A stretch of 64,000 bases of DNA from Hirsutella rhossiliensis (lineage: Eukaryota; Ascomycota; Sordariomycetes; Hypocreales; Ophiocordycipitaceae). The notes beneath the pieces were generated by a model. The model had not been told where the DNA came from. It saw only the letters and a list, made by a program, of their open reading frames with translations, and ran no database searches. The translations under genes were made by a program, and so were the position numbers. The stretch spans positions 5,890,001-5,954,000 of the forward strand of contig NW_025408667.1 of the NCBI RefSeq assembly GCF_020360975.1, written 5' to 3'. The first letter of the stretch is position 1. Each line of letters begins with the position of its first letter. Below are positions 45,494-57,217 of the stretch, piece after piece.

Positions 45494-46557
45494 GTTTCTG
45501 CTGCGAACTTCCATTTCGACCCTTGATGTTTTTCCTCCAAAGCAAGACGGGGCCAACAGCGACGGCCATTATGGTGAGGGAACATGTCGTGATTGAGATC
45601 AGTTACGCGGTTTCACCTGACTGAGGAATTAGAAGAATCGTATGGGTCGATTTTAGGTAGACGTAGCGCAAGGAAACAAAAAGGACAGGAAGTAGCGCAA
45701 AGGACAAAAATAGATATCTCATGTGCTCAATCATTTAATACTCTCGCAAGCATCGTAACCCGCTTCACATTTAATACTTTTTGTTGGGGTTTTGTCTGGC
45801 TCCCATTCCTATAATAAATGCAAATGACTATCTTTTAACCTTCGTAATGCCCACTAGGCGCTTTCCGCCGTCCCGTAACATCACCGAGTTTTAGAACACC
45901 GACGCAACGACCACGCCCGAAATGGTATACCTCTTTATTGACGTTAGGCGAGTTTAGTTTTAGAAGTGTACCCCGTAACTTCACATTACGTAGTGCAGTA
46001 GCTTGAGCGTCAAGACGGGTTGCGCGATGACGCTACGGAAGGCTAGCACTCTCTGCGGGATTACGTGTGTATCAAGCTCCGACAGGACCAGGGTCGAGAA
46101 AACGAGAAGCCTGAAATTGAACCGGGGAATAATCCGCAAAATATATGCTCATTTTGAGGCTGCTGGGTGAACTGTAGTCTAATAATACCTCTTCAATCTT
46201 CTGAATCACGTTGCCGAATGTCTCAACTGTCCTCTGAAGGTTCGTTTTCGTCATATTCGCCGCTTCTAGCTTGATAGACTTGGGGCCTTCACGCTTGAAC
46301 ATGCCGCTACTTTGAACTGATTCCTTGTCAAAGGCTCAAGCAGGCTTGGAAGATAGCTCCATTGCGTTCACATCATCAAGTTGTTTGAAGACAGAAAACA
46401 GCTGCTATCTTGAGCCAAAAGGCGCTGTCCGTGGTGCAGGATTTGGTCCTCGAATTGGCTGGTTCAATTCTTGTAACAATTGTGAGATAAGGCTACTGTA
46501 CTCGCGTGCTTAGGAAGCCGCAGACTACCGAGGACTGCGAAGTTGTCGCCTCCGCAA
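45494..46557. other. Intergenic, no gene supported
   Basis: Mixed composition. A minus-strand frame at 46072-46302 (ANMTKTNLQRTVETFGNVIQ) could be a scrap of a larger helical protein, but nothing adjoining supports it. Confidence 0.35.
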
Positions 46558-47797
46558 ATGGCCTCCGCACTGATCCAAATATGGACTTCTCTGCCGGTGA
46601 TACGCATTTATAAAAGCACGACAAGCTCGCAGATCTCTTCGCCTTCGTATTATAGCTGCTCTCGAAATGTTTCTATCTTTACTTTTGCCTGCGCCGCTGT
46701 GGTAAGCGCGTGTAAACCTGAGCGCAAGGGATTGTGGATAGTCCAAAAGGATCAGTATGCGATCGATGCAGCAGAACACCTTGGTGTCGCCGTGGAAGAC
46801 ATATCAAAGCTTAATTATGGGAACAGACTAAGCTTAATTGTTCCGGGTCAAACAGTCACGATTCCATATGTTTCTTCGCTTCTGCCGCCGGCGACATGGA
46901 ATATGGAAGCAATTACGACAGGGAGCGCGATTAGTTGCAGAGCATATCTCGAAATGGTGCCATCAACAACACTTAACACACGAGTCAAAAATACATTGAG
47001 TACTGTGACAAGGGTTCTTTCTCGACATCCACGCGTCGTCTAGGCCAAACGTCGACTGCATCATCCAAAAAATCGACGTTGTGGACAATGACGAAAAGTG
47101 CAGACACCGAAGCCAATCCAATTGTGACAACTACAAGCGAGGCTACATCCAAGCTTGTCGAAGTGTCACTTTCGAGTGGGAAAGACATCTCGACGCCTTC
47201 TACGGCGCTGTCTGAAACCCTCCATACTGGGCAGTCTTCGAACGCCTGTGGAAGCACGAACCGCATCTCGGCCACATCGTCACCAGCGTCTGAACCCACG
47301 TCGGACTCTGGCTCAAGCCCTTTGTGCATCGCACAGAAGGCTCCAAGAATAGGCGGAAAGGTTGACCCTGAAGAGCAGGCGCGCTTGGCCAGTATTTTCT
47401 GTCAGGAGGAGAGGGATCCTCTCAGCTCCAAGAACCCCAGCTTCCTTAAGCAGTACTGGAATGGAGCAAATACCTACTTCTACTCCCTCTATTGGACTGG
47501 CGGGGACATGGGTTGTTCCTATACGGAAAAGATCGACAGAACTTTGTGCGCGGAGACGATGAAAAAGAACTATTTGGCCTGTAAGTTGCCTATTAACTTT
47601 CTAGTCTGTAAAGCTGACGCTAGGTCTCAGGTAACAATGACGGCGCTGGTGGTTTCACAGAGAGACAATGCGTAATTTATGAGTTTCGGCATTTTGAAGC
47701 AGAGCCTGAGCCTGGACTCTACTCAGTGTCTTCACGGCCTCTCATACATGTCTCAGAAACGGTCTCGGCTACGGCGTCGAAACGAACACATCCATAG
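46558..47797 (+). pseudogene. LysM-domain secreted protein gene, one frame change
   Basis: The first frame holds one clear LysM fold: WIVQKDQYAIDAAEHLGVAV then EDISKLNYGNRLSLIVPGQT (46735-46860), with the usual Asn-Tyr-Gly core and PGQ turn. LysM modules bind chitin or peptidoglycan sugars; secreted fungal ones act at the wall or hide chitin fragments. A hydrophobic stretch FTFACAAVVSA just before may be the signal peptide, but its start is unsettled. The frame shifts between about 46930 and 47043 into a Thr/Ser-rich linker and a cysteine-bearing tail (GCSYTEKIDRTLCAETMKKN). A clean intron 47581-47630 (GTAAGT, GCTGACG branch, CAG) joins to NNDGAGGFTERQCVIYEF and a stop at 47797. A missed intron could replace the frame change. 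Confidence 0.6.
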
Positions 47798-48800
47798 ATA
47801 ACCCTACGTTCACCTGTTCGCGCACAACTTAACTGTGAAGGGAAGGTGCTTTCTAATTCTGCTCGAACATGAGATAATTGGCAGGGTGTCAAGATGTAAG
47901 CACAGGGTGTACCCTTTCATCATTTGCCTGACCCTTGCGCCCAGTCAGCGATCAGAGTCGGATGCACCAAGGCAGGGAAGATGTATGAAATTTATTTATG
48001 GCAGTGAAATAAGCAGCATTCACGCTACCAGACCTTTAGCGCTCAGGATACGTATTTAGATAGAATGCGCGATAAATGTTGTGTCGCAATATCAAGCCTG
48101 CTTAGGATGATTACTCATGAAGTGGCGATATTACTACGCAACGCCGCTGTTGCCTGGAAGGCAACAGCTAATGCAGGCAGGCAACAAGTCTTTCATTTGT
48201 GTATAAAGAGCTGCACAATTCCTGCAGCTCATTCACTCACCTCTTGTTCTTTAGATAATTCTCATCAATTGACTGATGCCATTCAGGTCGCTTTGCACAG
48301 CCGCTGTCGTGCCAGGTGTGGGCCGTAACTGTCTGACATGTTGCTGTTAAGCGATGCTATAAACCCTTCTGCATAACGTCACCCTGACGCCAAAGCAGCC
48401 TAGGTGGCGACATGGGCAAATCTCAAGGCATCCAAACATCGATATATGGAAAACCCTCTGTCTGTCATTGAGGATAGACGGCAATTCACATGTGGGCTCT
48501 CACTTTTCATTTTCGGCCCTACTAAAGAGCAGCCACTCTCAAGAAGAATTATCTTCATCAACTGGCTGGAAAGGGGCGTTCGCGATAGCTTGAACTCGGC
48601 GTCTTACGACATTCTTGAAAGGGCATCGTCACTAGTTCTCCTGGTGCCACTTCTCCCCGGGCAGATAGTGTAAGGATCAAGCACGACTAAGCAGAAAGTA
48701 AAGAACCGGAGAGTCATTGATTCTATTGTTGATCTCTGTAAAGCTCCTTTAGGGTTATGTTTCCATCGTCTTTATACTCTTGAAGTAGAACAAGCTGTTA
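47798..48800. other. Intergenic, no gene supported
   Basis: It contains GCCTGGAAGGCAAC and GCAGGCAGGCAAC words (48150-48190), similar in character to palindromic CTGCC words at 50775-50825, and short open frames without features. Confidence 0.35.
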
Positions 48801-48819
48801 TACAATGTCATGGCCCACA

Positions 48820-50300
48820 TCTCACGGAGGATGAGCAAGCTGACCCTAGAAGAGATTAAAGACAAAGTGATGGCAGCGGGAGCTTGGAAAGCACCTGGAG
48901 AGGGTGGCCTCCCGGCGATGGTGGGGAAGCGGCTCTCGCACGTAGGGAAATACAGGATGTGGAATCTCTTTGATGCGTCGCTCCAAGACACCAACGGCGG
49001 ACAGCGAAGATCATCGTCCTAAAGAAACCGAGGAAAGGCGAACACGCTGGCCAAGGCCTGGCGGCCAATTTCCCCCGGCCGACTCTTGGCAAAATCCTGA
49101 GGGCGGTTGTCGCGGAAGACAACTCCTGTGCAGCGAAGACCCATAGACTCCTGCACGAAAATCACTTCGCGGCGAGAAAACGTAGGCCGGCGGAGCAGGC
49201 ACTCATACTCCTGCAGGAACAGACTTGTGAAGCATGGCAAACTAGCAGGCAGCTTGGTCAGCTTTGACGTGAGGAGTGCGTACAATGGCGTATGCACAGA
49301 GTGACTACTGGAGAGGATAAAGCCAGGGAATTCTAGAAAGATTGGCAAACTGTATGGATGCGCTCTACTAGTGGTTTACGGCCTCAGTGGGTTTGAATGG
49401 GCACCCATCCGAGGAACGAGTCTTGCCCCAGGCAGGTGTGTCCAATGGGTCATCATTGTCACCAATCGCATTCCTATTCTTCAATTCAGACTTGGTGCAA
49501 AGACGGATCAATGCAAAAGATGTTTCGATCGCATTTGTAGACAACTGCTTCGCTTCCACCTTTGCATTTCTCCATGAGATCGAGAGAGTATCCAATCGAC
49601 TATTGCCGAAGCCCTCCAGTAGGAAAGACGTAGCGGCGCGACACTGGAAGCATACAAGCCACCGTCATTTACTTCACAAGAGAATTGGAACGAACCAGTG
49701 ACACACCGTTTATGATACAAGAACAGCAGGATGTCAAAACGAAAAGCAGACGAAACTCCTAGGGTGGCTATGAACGCAATTCTTCAGTACAGGGCTGTCA
49801 CGCGCCTAAAGTGCTTGACTCGGTAGATGGCTGGTTGATTCCAACTACTGGCTGGAGTGACTATTCCAGAGAAAGCACGGGGCTGGGAGGCATCTCGTGG
49901 TTATAAAGTAGGGTAGCATAACCCTGGAGGAGCTCGTCAGAGATCAACGAATTGAATTATTGGCCCAGTTCTTCACTCTCTGTTTCGTTGTGTGTGTGCG
50001 CCTTACAAGGGCGCACGTGGCTAGAGCGGCCGCCAGAGGGCTCACGGCCACCATGGGTATGCGTAGACTGGATATGGTTCCTCCACAGGTGGCGGGACAA
50101 TTGTTAGTCGCAACGGTAGCGCCCGCCATGGATTATGCCTCTAAAATTTTGGATGCACCCGTATGGCGTGAGAAGTGGTCTGACAGGGCCAGAATTAAGT
50201 TGTTTCAAGAACGACACGGTCGAGCCGGCGAGAAAGGGACTCCCGAATCCGCTCTTTCAAACCAAGAACAAGATCCACGTCTCGCGGCAGGGCACGGATA
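48820..50300 (+). pseudogene. Tad-type LINE ORF2 relic, second copy
   Basis: The order is that of a Tad ORF2. LTLEEIKDKVMAAGAWKAPG (near 48840) is the pre-RT segment, then KIIVLKKPRKGEHA (near 49005), FAARKRRPAEQALILLQEQT (near 49170) and SFDVRSAYNGVC (near 49260, catalytic aspartate in place). VLPQAG then SSLSPIAFLFFNSDLVQRRI (near 49420-49510) and FVDN (49540), where F-x-DD is expected, follow. The thumb segment AARGLTATMGMRRLDMVPPQ with TVAPAMDYASK runs to 50145. Many frame changes. Compared with the copy at 22380 it retains the 5' half of RT but lacks RNase H. Confidence 0.75.
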
Positions 50301-50485
50301 AGCCGACACCAAGTGAATTACCAGGTCTCTCGTCAGTGAGGCATAAGTCGCGGTTTGCGCTTATGCTCTGTTGGTTCTGGTGATCTCGACCTCCACTCAT
50401 GACGAGGATGCCATAGAGTTTGGTACTTGCTCCTGGAAACGACCGCAGGTGCCTGCTCCAGTCTCTATGCAGAGGCCGAACGACG

Positions 50486-51476
50486 CACTAAGGTCAAGAT
50501 AGTGTCGAAGTGTTCTTAGGTATGTTGAGGGGAAGAGGATGGAAAAAGGAAAGTGGGAGACGAGGAGTCTCTGAGCCGTTGGTGAGAAAATGACCCGAGC
50601 CAAAACCTGCTTTACTTTACTAGGTAACGTCTTCTCATGAGACTCACACTGAAGCTATCGCACGGAGGATGAGCAAGTGAGCATAAAGATCAGGGACTGG
50701 AAGACTCTTGTTCCTATCTAATGAGTGGGAATAATCAATCCTTAAATACATCAGTTGTAAGAGTGAGTGGAGCTGCTGCCTGCAGGCAGCAGCTCGCCTA
50801 GTGTCTACTGCCTGCCAGGCAGCAAGCAGGGAGCGTCGACCCTGCAGCGCTGAAATCTTCTGGGTGACAGAAGGGCTATTTCCAGGTACATGCGTCTTAG
50901 CACGGACAGCAGTATGGTCCTGTCCGTGGAATGCCCAGCTTCGAGGTCTCATAGACGCCATTCAACTTGCTCCGAATTCTGCTGTTGGCATTGGGCATGC
51001 GTGGCTGGCCCGCATGCATTAGCCCAGACAATAGCGTCAAAGATATCCCTATGGATGCAGATCGTATTCCCATGTTTCTTGAAATGGTTGCCACAGCTAG
51101 TAAGAACTCAAGCACCCCTTGTTCTCTAAGGAATACACCGGGATCCGAAGCCTACCTCCACTTCACACCAGCTTTCGAGATGGTTGCCATACTGGACAAC
51201 AGATCAAAATGTTCAGGCGTTGAAAGTCACCTTACTGCGGTTCAATATGCGCTTCTACTACGCAGCCTGCGATGCAGCTAGAGCGCACCCCCGCTTCTCA
51301 AGATGGCCGTCACATTTGCTAAGGATGGGGACATGACAGGTCGACAGGATGGTGCGGCAGTCATTGGATGAGAGCTAGAGCCGCTCGCGTGATCATGCTC
51401 CATGAGCGTTAGATGACGCTCACTTACGCTCGCCGCAGGAGACGGCACCGCCTCTTGAGGCTCTCTGCCTTTGAAG
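50486..51476 (+). repeat. Dispersed repeat R, copy B
   Basis: It matches copy C (54126-55070) in the same order: GGGAGACGAG..GTCTC..GAGCCGTT near 50548, CCAGGTACATG near 50883, CTCCGAATTCTGCTGTTGG near 50970, CTTGAAATGGTTGCC near 51078, a CACTTCACACCA block near 51160, and GACGGCACCGCCTC near 51443. A 214-base solo LTR interrupts it. No shared open frame. Confidence 0.65.
50656..50869. mobile_element. Solo LTR, second copy of the family at 58998
   Basis: It starts TATCGCACGG and ends GGGTGACA, like the copy at 58998-59253. It shares with that copy AGCATAAAGATCAGG, TGGAAGACTCTTG and CTATCTA blocks. Flanks are GAAGC and GAAGG (4 of 5 matching). Copy C of repeat R lacks it, so it is an insertion. 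The inner part has palindromic CTGCCTGCAGGCAG words. Confidence 0.55.
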
Positions 51477-52014
51477 AACAACGAGTGTTTTGGGAACGAA
51501 GGGACGGAAGGGCCGTCGGACCCTTCACCTCCTCCTCAGTCCCCATTCTCGATTCGTCCGTCACAATTCGTGTCTCCCCACCCTTTTGAATGTTGCGTAA
51601 GCCACCTTTAACTGGGCCCACAGTGGGAGCCAATGCACAGTTTATTCCGCCCGGAGGGAATAACCCTAGAGGGCCACGATACTAAGCTATTACAGATCCT
51701 CCATCTCATCCTTGTATTTTTACTTTCTTGGCACGCAAGTGTTAAGGAAGTAGCCCACTCACACCTTTTCACTTAACAAGTGCTCTCGAACCATCCGAAA
51801 CTGCGCCGCGCGCAAGCGCCGGCAGCGGCCATGGCACCAGCCTCAGGTTCGCATGCCGACTCCAATGCCTTCATGAAAGGCATACAATCGCCAACCAACC
51901 TAGCAACTCATGCATCGCAGCCTCGATACGGCTCTCAGGCGGAGGCTTGCCCCAATGGCTCGTTCCTGCGGTTCAGCAGCTAGCCCAGTCAACGCCTCAT
52001 AGCGAAACAATCAA
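51477..52014. other. Spacer, possibly the start of the next LINE fragment
   Basis: A 67-residue frame at 51780-51983 (Ala/Ser/Pro-rich, HADSNAFMKGIQSP) could be the N-terminus of the Tad ORF1 below. No other feature. Confidence 0.3.
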
Positions 52015-52074
52015 CGCTGCCGTCACGGAGGAACACAGCCGGAAGTGGTATCGAATGGCCCGGTCTCGACCGTT

Positions 52075-52810
52075 TCCTCGAAAATGCACCAGTATCCATC
52101 ATTGAAGCGGCTGAAAAGATTGCTCGCGACCAAACAGCAACCCATGACGCCAAACTGGCAGTCCTTCGGGTCTTAAGCGAAGCATTCGAACAGGCAGCCA
52201 AGCAGTTCACGTCCGACGCCAAAAACAGCATCGCCAAGCAAATTGCCACCAAGTTTTTGAACTTCTGGAACCAATCGCTCGCCGAGTTTGATGAACCACC
52301 GAAACCCACGTACAGCAGCGTCCTCGCCTCCGGCAGAAAGCCCCAGGACAGCTGGCCGTTACGGCCCCGCCCCACTACAGCGAAAACAACAAACCGCCAC
52401 TCGCCTCCAAGGGCGACCACCCGTGACCCCACCCAAAGAGGACCTCCGTGTCTTTGTCCGACTTGACGCTGATGCTCCGGCCCGAAAACATGAAAGATAC
52501 GCAATCCGGACCCACGTCGCCGCTAGAGTCGGTATCGACCTGCGCCGCGTCCCGGCGGCCTTCCCGGTAAACACGGGTTGGGCCATCCAGGCATCGGACA
52601 AGGTCACGCGCGACATGCTCGTGCAGCGACAGTCAGACTGGGCCTTAGAGTTAGGTTCCCGGGTTGTAGAAATAAGTCAAAAGTGGCATTCGTATGCCGT
52701 AGCCGGTTGTCCTCGTAGGCTCACGGACCTACGCGGTATCGAAATAAACTACGACGTGGCGGTTCGTGAAGAGATCGTTTGCCAGACAGGGCTTGAGCCC
52801 CTCAGTGGTC
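52075..52810 (+). pseudogene. Tad-type LINE ORF1 (gag-like) fragment, unRIPed
   Basis: The frame from about 52080 reads APVSIIEAAEKIARDQTATH with a long helix (AKLAVLRVLSEAFEQAAKQF), then PPKPTYSSVLASGRKPQDSW. It shifts frame near 52330-52430 and continues as EDLRVFVRLDADAPARKHER, then ASDKVTRDMLVQRQSDWALE to CQTGLEPLS near 52805. This is the N-terminal half of ORF1 of Tad-clade LINEs, the protein whose RIPed homologue may lie at 15158-16500. The zinc-knuckle half is absent; other sequence joins at about 52810. Confidence 0.7.
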
Positions 52811-54125
52811 AGAACACATTGTTCCATTTTGTAACCCGGCGAAATATGATGACTGCCGCCTTCCCGACAGCAGACAGCTCTTCTATCAGACATTGGGTTC
52901 TAGGGCTCTTGAGTGGTATTGCTCTTGGCAGGCTGGGAGTGTTATCCAGCATTGCTCTCCTAGGAAAGCCTCAACCTGCCAATATTCTCACCCCATTCTC
53001 CTACTATTTGCGCTTGCAACCCTATCTACGTAGAAGAATTATAGCGCAGGTACAATGAAATATAAGGAAATCCCACATCGCCCAGCGAGAGGGCATCATG
53101 TGGAACCAGCCGGGAGAGCGACTCAGAAGATGTGAGAGGGGTGTGCTGCTTCTTCTTGGGTTGGTGTTGGAACCTACGAAAGACCTCCTGGATGGGAGGG
53201 GGCTCCATCGGGGTCTTGCCTCACTGAAGGGGATCGAAGAGGTCCTGCTGGACTTTCCTAGTATCACTCGGTGCCGACGTTGTCGCCGCCGCTTTTAGCG
53301 CGGCTGGTCCATGTCCTACTAGGTCAAAGTTGCGGGCATCTCGAAGGTGAGGAATATGAGGATGTCGGAAATGTCGTCCGAGGGCTTGCTGCCGATGATA
53401 ATGCTGAACCCGGCCCACTCACTGAAGCACTTGTCTTTGCACCAGGTGAAGGAGGCCTAGCGGTACTTGGACTAGGTGACGTATTCCTTGCGCGTCATAA
53501 CCTATGTTCGCTTGTCGGCCCTGTGGAGGCGTTGGAGAGTCATGTAGCCCATCTCGTCCCCTTCTTTCTCTCCTTGTCGCGCTGGGGGGCCTCGACCGAG
53601 TAGTGGGACGCCATCCCGCCGATGAGGTTAGCATAGGTTTTCTTGTACTTCCTGGCGACTTCATCGATGGAGCCGCCGGGCACGACGCCATTGAGGGGGT
53701 CATCGCAGACGACTATGTCAGCGTCGGCACCCCTGTCATCCGAGTGTTCAACATTCTTCGCACGTCCTTCCACGAGGACCACGAGCAATCACCGGCGACA
53801 CGGTCGAGGGGCAGAGGCGGAGTGGAGCTCAGTTCGTAGCAGACAAAACAACGGTCACACGAAATGCCGCCAGGACGAGCAATACGCCATTTACTTAGGT
53901 AGCGCCTCTTCAAGCCTTTGTTGTAGGGCGCTTCAAATGTTTCTCGAAAAAGCAGTAGGACAAGCAATAGCCCTTCTCGTAGTGCCCGGTCCGATGTCTA
54001 CAGTTGCGATGCGCATTTCTTCCATGGAACAAGGGTGGGCAGCCAGGAACATAACACTCGTGAAACCTACGAACAAACTGCCTTTCCTAGTTTAGGTAAA
54101 AATGAATTGACGTATTATGGCCAGG
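52811..54125. other. Joined sequence and minus-strand coding remnant
   Basis: After the LINE break the plus frame runs on to 53058 without recognisable content. On the minus strand 53788-53540 reads DIVVCDDPLNGVVPGGSIDE and VARKYKKTYANLIGGMASHY, a protein-like segment that continues in other frames to about 53100. I do not recognise the family. It looks like a frameshifted host or element gene. Confidence 0.3.
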
Positions 54126-55070
54126 ATAGTGTCAAAGTATACATAGGTATAGCCGGATAGAAGAGCATGGGGAAAGGAAGGTGGGAGACGAGGGTCTCGG
54201 AGCCGTTGCTGAGAAAATGACCAGGAGCCAAAACTTGCATCGCCAGATAACAACTTTTGAAAGCTCACCCTGAAGCGCTACTTCCAGGTACATGTGCTCA
54301 AACACGGACGTTAATGTGGTAAAGTCAGCGGATGATCCAGCTTCGATGCCATGTAGAGGTCTCAAGTTGCTCCAAATTCTGCTGTTGGTTCAGGATTTAT
54401 GCACGGCAGGTTCACATACATTAGCGCGTGCCGTGGTGGTGTCCGCGGGAGCATCCTTGCAAATGCGGATCGTGGCTCAGCCACATTTTGCGCCTATGCA
54501 TGGAGTCTGTTGGTTTGCTGATACCGGCTTTCAAGTCATAGCCAGGATGCAAGGGAGTACTTGTCGAAATTTTTCCTGTGGTGCCATTCCTCTTCTTGAA
54601 ATGGTTGCCTCATGTAAGGACTTGGACGTTGTTGTTCTTCAAGGAACTGCACCGGTAACCGGAGCTATCTACCTCTTCACACCACCTTCTTAAGATGGTT
54701 GCCACACTCAGCAACGGTCGAATGTCAGCGCTCTGTAAGTTGCCGCGCTAGAGTCAAAATGTGCTTCTGTTGGCTGCCCTGCAGCCAGAAAGCACTCCTA
54801 CTTCATGGGATGGATGCCTCGATGAGATGGCTGCCTCGATGAGATGGGCTGCCTCGATGAGATGGCTGCCTCGATGAGATGGCTGCCGCACCAGATAAAG
54901 ACTAGGACATGATTGGCCTGAAGCATACTTCAGTGGGACCTCTATCGGAGCCTGGGGGTTCGAAGCGCCTCGCGCCCAGTGATGCTCCCATTGCCGCTGG
55001 ATGACGCCGGCCTACGTCGGCCCACGCCGGCCCCTAGCAGACGGCACCGCCTCCCTAGGTTCTGCCGACC
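54126..55070 (+). repeat. Dispersed repeat R, copy C (fullest)
   Basis: Blocks shared with copies A and B run from ATAGTGTC.AAGT near 54128 to AGACGGCACCGCCTC near 55037. No LTR, TIR or coding frame defines it. The 3' part is also present inverted at 56782-56940. A short tandem array (54814-54888) is private to this copy. Confidence 0.65.
54814..54888. repeat. Tandem array of a 17-base unit
   Basis: GCCTCGATGAGATGGCT repeated just over four times with one extra G. Lies inside repeat R copy C. Confidence 0.85.
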
Positions 55071-55178
55071 GCTGGGGACCAGCTTGAACACGAGCTGCAA
55101 AGATTGCTTATCTCCTACTTGAGATCGACGAATTGGGGATGATGCCCAACGGGCATCCGTTCAACGACCGTCAGTACC
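54913..55178 (+). repeat. Left arm of inverted repeat around kinase-like gene
   Basis: Imperfectly matches the reverse complement of 56670-56940, including AGACGGCACCGCCTCC, GTTCTGCCGACCGCTGGGGA, CCAGCTTGAA and GATGATGCCCAA..GGG. Both arms contain a short frame with DEL.MMPNG..F.DRQY. Confidence 0.75.
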
Positions 55179-55491
55179 AATCCCAACACCTATGTGGTCT
55201 CGAACCGCGGCGACAAGCTCTTCAAGCTTGCGACCGTCTGCGTCAGGGTGTTGGGCTATAAGGCCCACATCTGGCGTCCACAAAAATAGGTCTCTGTACA
55301 GGATCATCGCGAGCCAGGTACACTCCCCTGTGTTCTTACTTGGCATCAACTGTTAGGCAAGGGGATTAACTAAACTCTTGTCTTCTAGCTCGGGTATATT
55401 AACCCCGCGACTTCCATCGCGTATCGTTAGTCTTGCTTCAACTCTTTAAGCCTCATTACTTTTCTCTCCCACATCCATCGATACTCGAATC

Positions 55492-56559
55492 ATGTTTGCG
55501 CTTTACTATATTGAACAAGTATCGTACGGTTGCGGTGATGGAATCACCTTTCACATCCGTTGGAATGGCGCGAGAATGATCGTGAATTTCGATCCAAGCC
55601 CTCTCCTAACGCGACGGAAAAATTTCTCATCCAGAAATACATGTCTGCATGCCTCGGTGGTGATGAGGACAAAGTGGATGAGGTTCAAGATGAGATTATT
55701 GGTGTTATCGTTGGAGTTGGAGTTGCTACATTTGATCAGATCGCCCTCCTGGCAGAGCCACAGTCCAGCCTGCATTCAAACATTTTTCCGCCACAATACT
55801 TTTTCAACCTTATCACGGTTGGTGGCACGATGAAACTGCTTTCCGAAGGATCCTATCACCTCGAGATGTCTGGAGTCCCTGGGAAAGGCTACGCAGGGGT
55901 AGTTCCAATTCCCCACTTACAGTCACCAAAACCAGAGTTTCCAACATTTTCCTTCCACCTTGACGTCAAAGAAGACTTGAAAGTGCCGAGATATCTGATG
56001 ACAGATATTCAGGTGGTTGAGAATTTACTTGGAGATGATTATATTACGCATGTCTCAGTCAATGGGTGTCATATGTGTGCCAAAGTAGGGTGCGAATTTG
56101 ATGGCGGAGCGATGCAAAGAGAGTTGGATTGCCTCGCCAAAATTACCGCCTACGCCGCTCAGTACCCCTCGCCAGTCAATGTGCCAAAACTACTTGGGCT
56201 AATTGAAACGCCTAACGACGGGCATGTCATCGGAATATTGGAGGAATTCATCCCGCATTCTGAGAATCAACAGTTATCAACGTTGGCAACGATGGACGAT
56301 ATCACTGCGATTTCAAAGGAGCGAAGGGAAGCCTGGGTTTCAAAGGTTCGACAGACAGTTGATTGGTTGCATCATCATGGCATCATCTGGGGGGATGGTA
56401 AGGCGGATAATGTTCTTGTTCACCCTCATACTGACGAGGCTTGGCTGATTGACTTTGGCGGGTGGAACACGGAGGGTTGGTTGATGAAAACTTAGCGGGA
56501 CGTTCGCCGGTGATTATCAGGCTGTAGAGAAGATTCACGGGTTTCTACAGATTTCCTAG
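55492..56559 (+). pseudogene. Protein-kinase-like protein gene, three small frameshifts
   Basis: ATG 55492 opens MFALYYIEQVSYGCGDGITF with a RWNGARMIVNFDPSPLL segment. The frame changes near 55605 and stays open to 56490. A kinase-like fold is seen: DDYITHVSVNGCHMCAKVGC, where the lysine of MCAK fits the ATP-anchoring residue, then an REL glutamate, the loop WLHHHGIIWGDGKADNVLV (56355-56415; Asp and Asn in place, H-R-D altered to W-G-D) and LIDFGGW (DFG). Two further single-base changes near 56480-56500 would restore a tail AGDYQAVEKIHGFLQIS ending at 56559. Upstream GGGTATATTAACC (about 55391) could be a TATA element. Large families of such kinase-like proteins occur in fungi; substrate unknown. 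Confidence 0.65.
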
Positions 56560-57217
56560 GGCCCGGTGGCTCAATGTGCATTATATTTTGTAAATGTTTC
56601 GGTACAATACCTGGTACGCCCTACGATCAATTTCGCGATGGCAACCGGGAGGCTAGACACGAACCAACGATGGTAATACTGACGGTCGCTGAATAGATAC
56701 CCATTGGGCATCATCTTCAGTTCGTCGATATCACGTGGGAGATACGTAATCGTCGCAGCTCGGATTCAAGCTGGCGTGTCGTGTCATCCCCAGCGGTCGG
56801 CAGAACCTTGGGAGGCGGTGCCGTCTGCTAGGGGCCGGCGTAGGCCGGCGTCATCTGGGGACAGAGGAGCATCATTGAGCGCGAGGCGCTTCGATCCTCC
56901 GATAGATGTCCCACTACAGTATGCTTCAGACCTATTATTCTCACGAAGAAAGCAGGGCAAAGGGCATGATTTTTGGGGTGTCTGTGTGTTGATTCTTCCT
57001 TTCTGTCATAGGCCCTTTATTTATCCCCTTGCCCTGCTTCTTCCTCCGTCTTCCATCTTCTTCCTTGCGGACTTACTAATCCATAGGCACCCATCTCTCC
57101 GCGTCAGCGTGCTACATCCTCCCGGTTTCATCCTGTCTCGTCCCTACACCTTCAGCTAGCTATCAGGCTTCAGGACCAAGTCTTAGACCCTTCTTCTCGA
57201 CAATTATGTCCTAGTCC
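56560..57217. other. Flank holding the right inverted-repeat arm
   Basis: Apart from the arm, 56950-57210 is pyrimidine-rich with no coding signal. Confidence 0.35.
56670..56940 (-). repeat. Right arm of inverted repeat around kinase-like gene
   Basis: The inverted partner of 54913-55178. It lacks the rest of repeat R, so only the 3' part of R plus about 110 further bases is shared. Confidence 0.75.
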
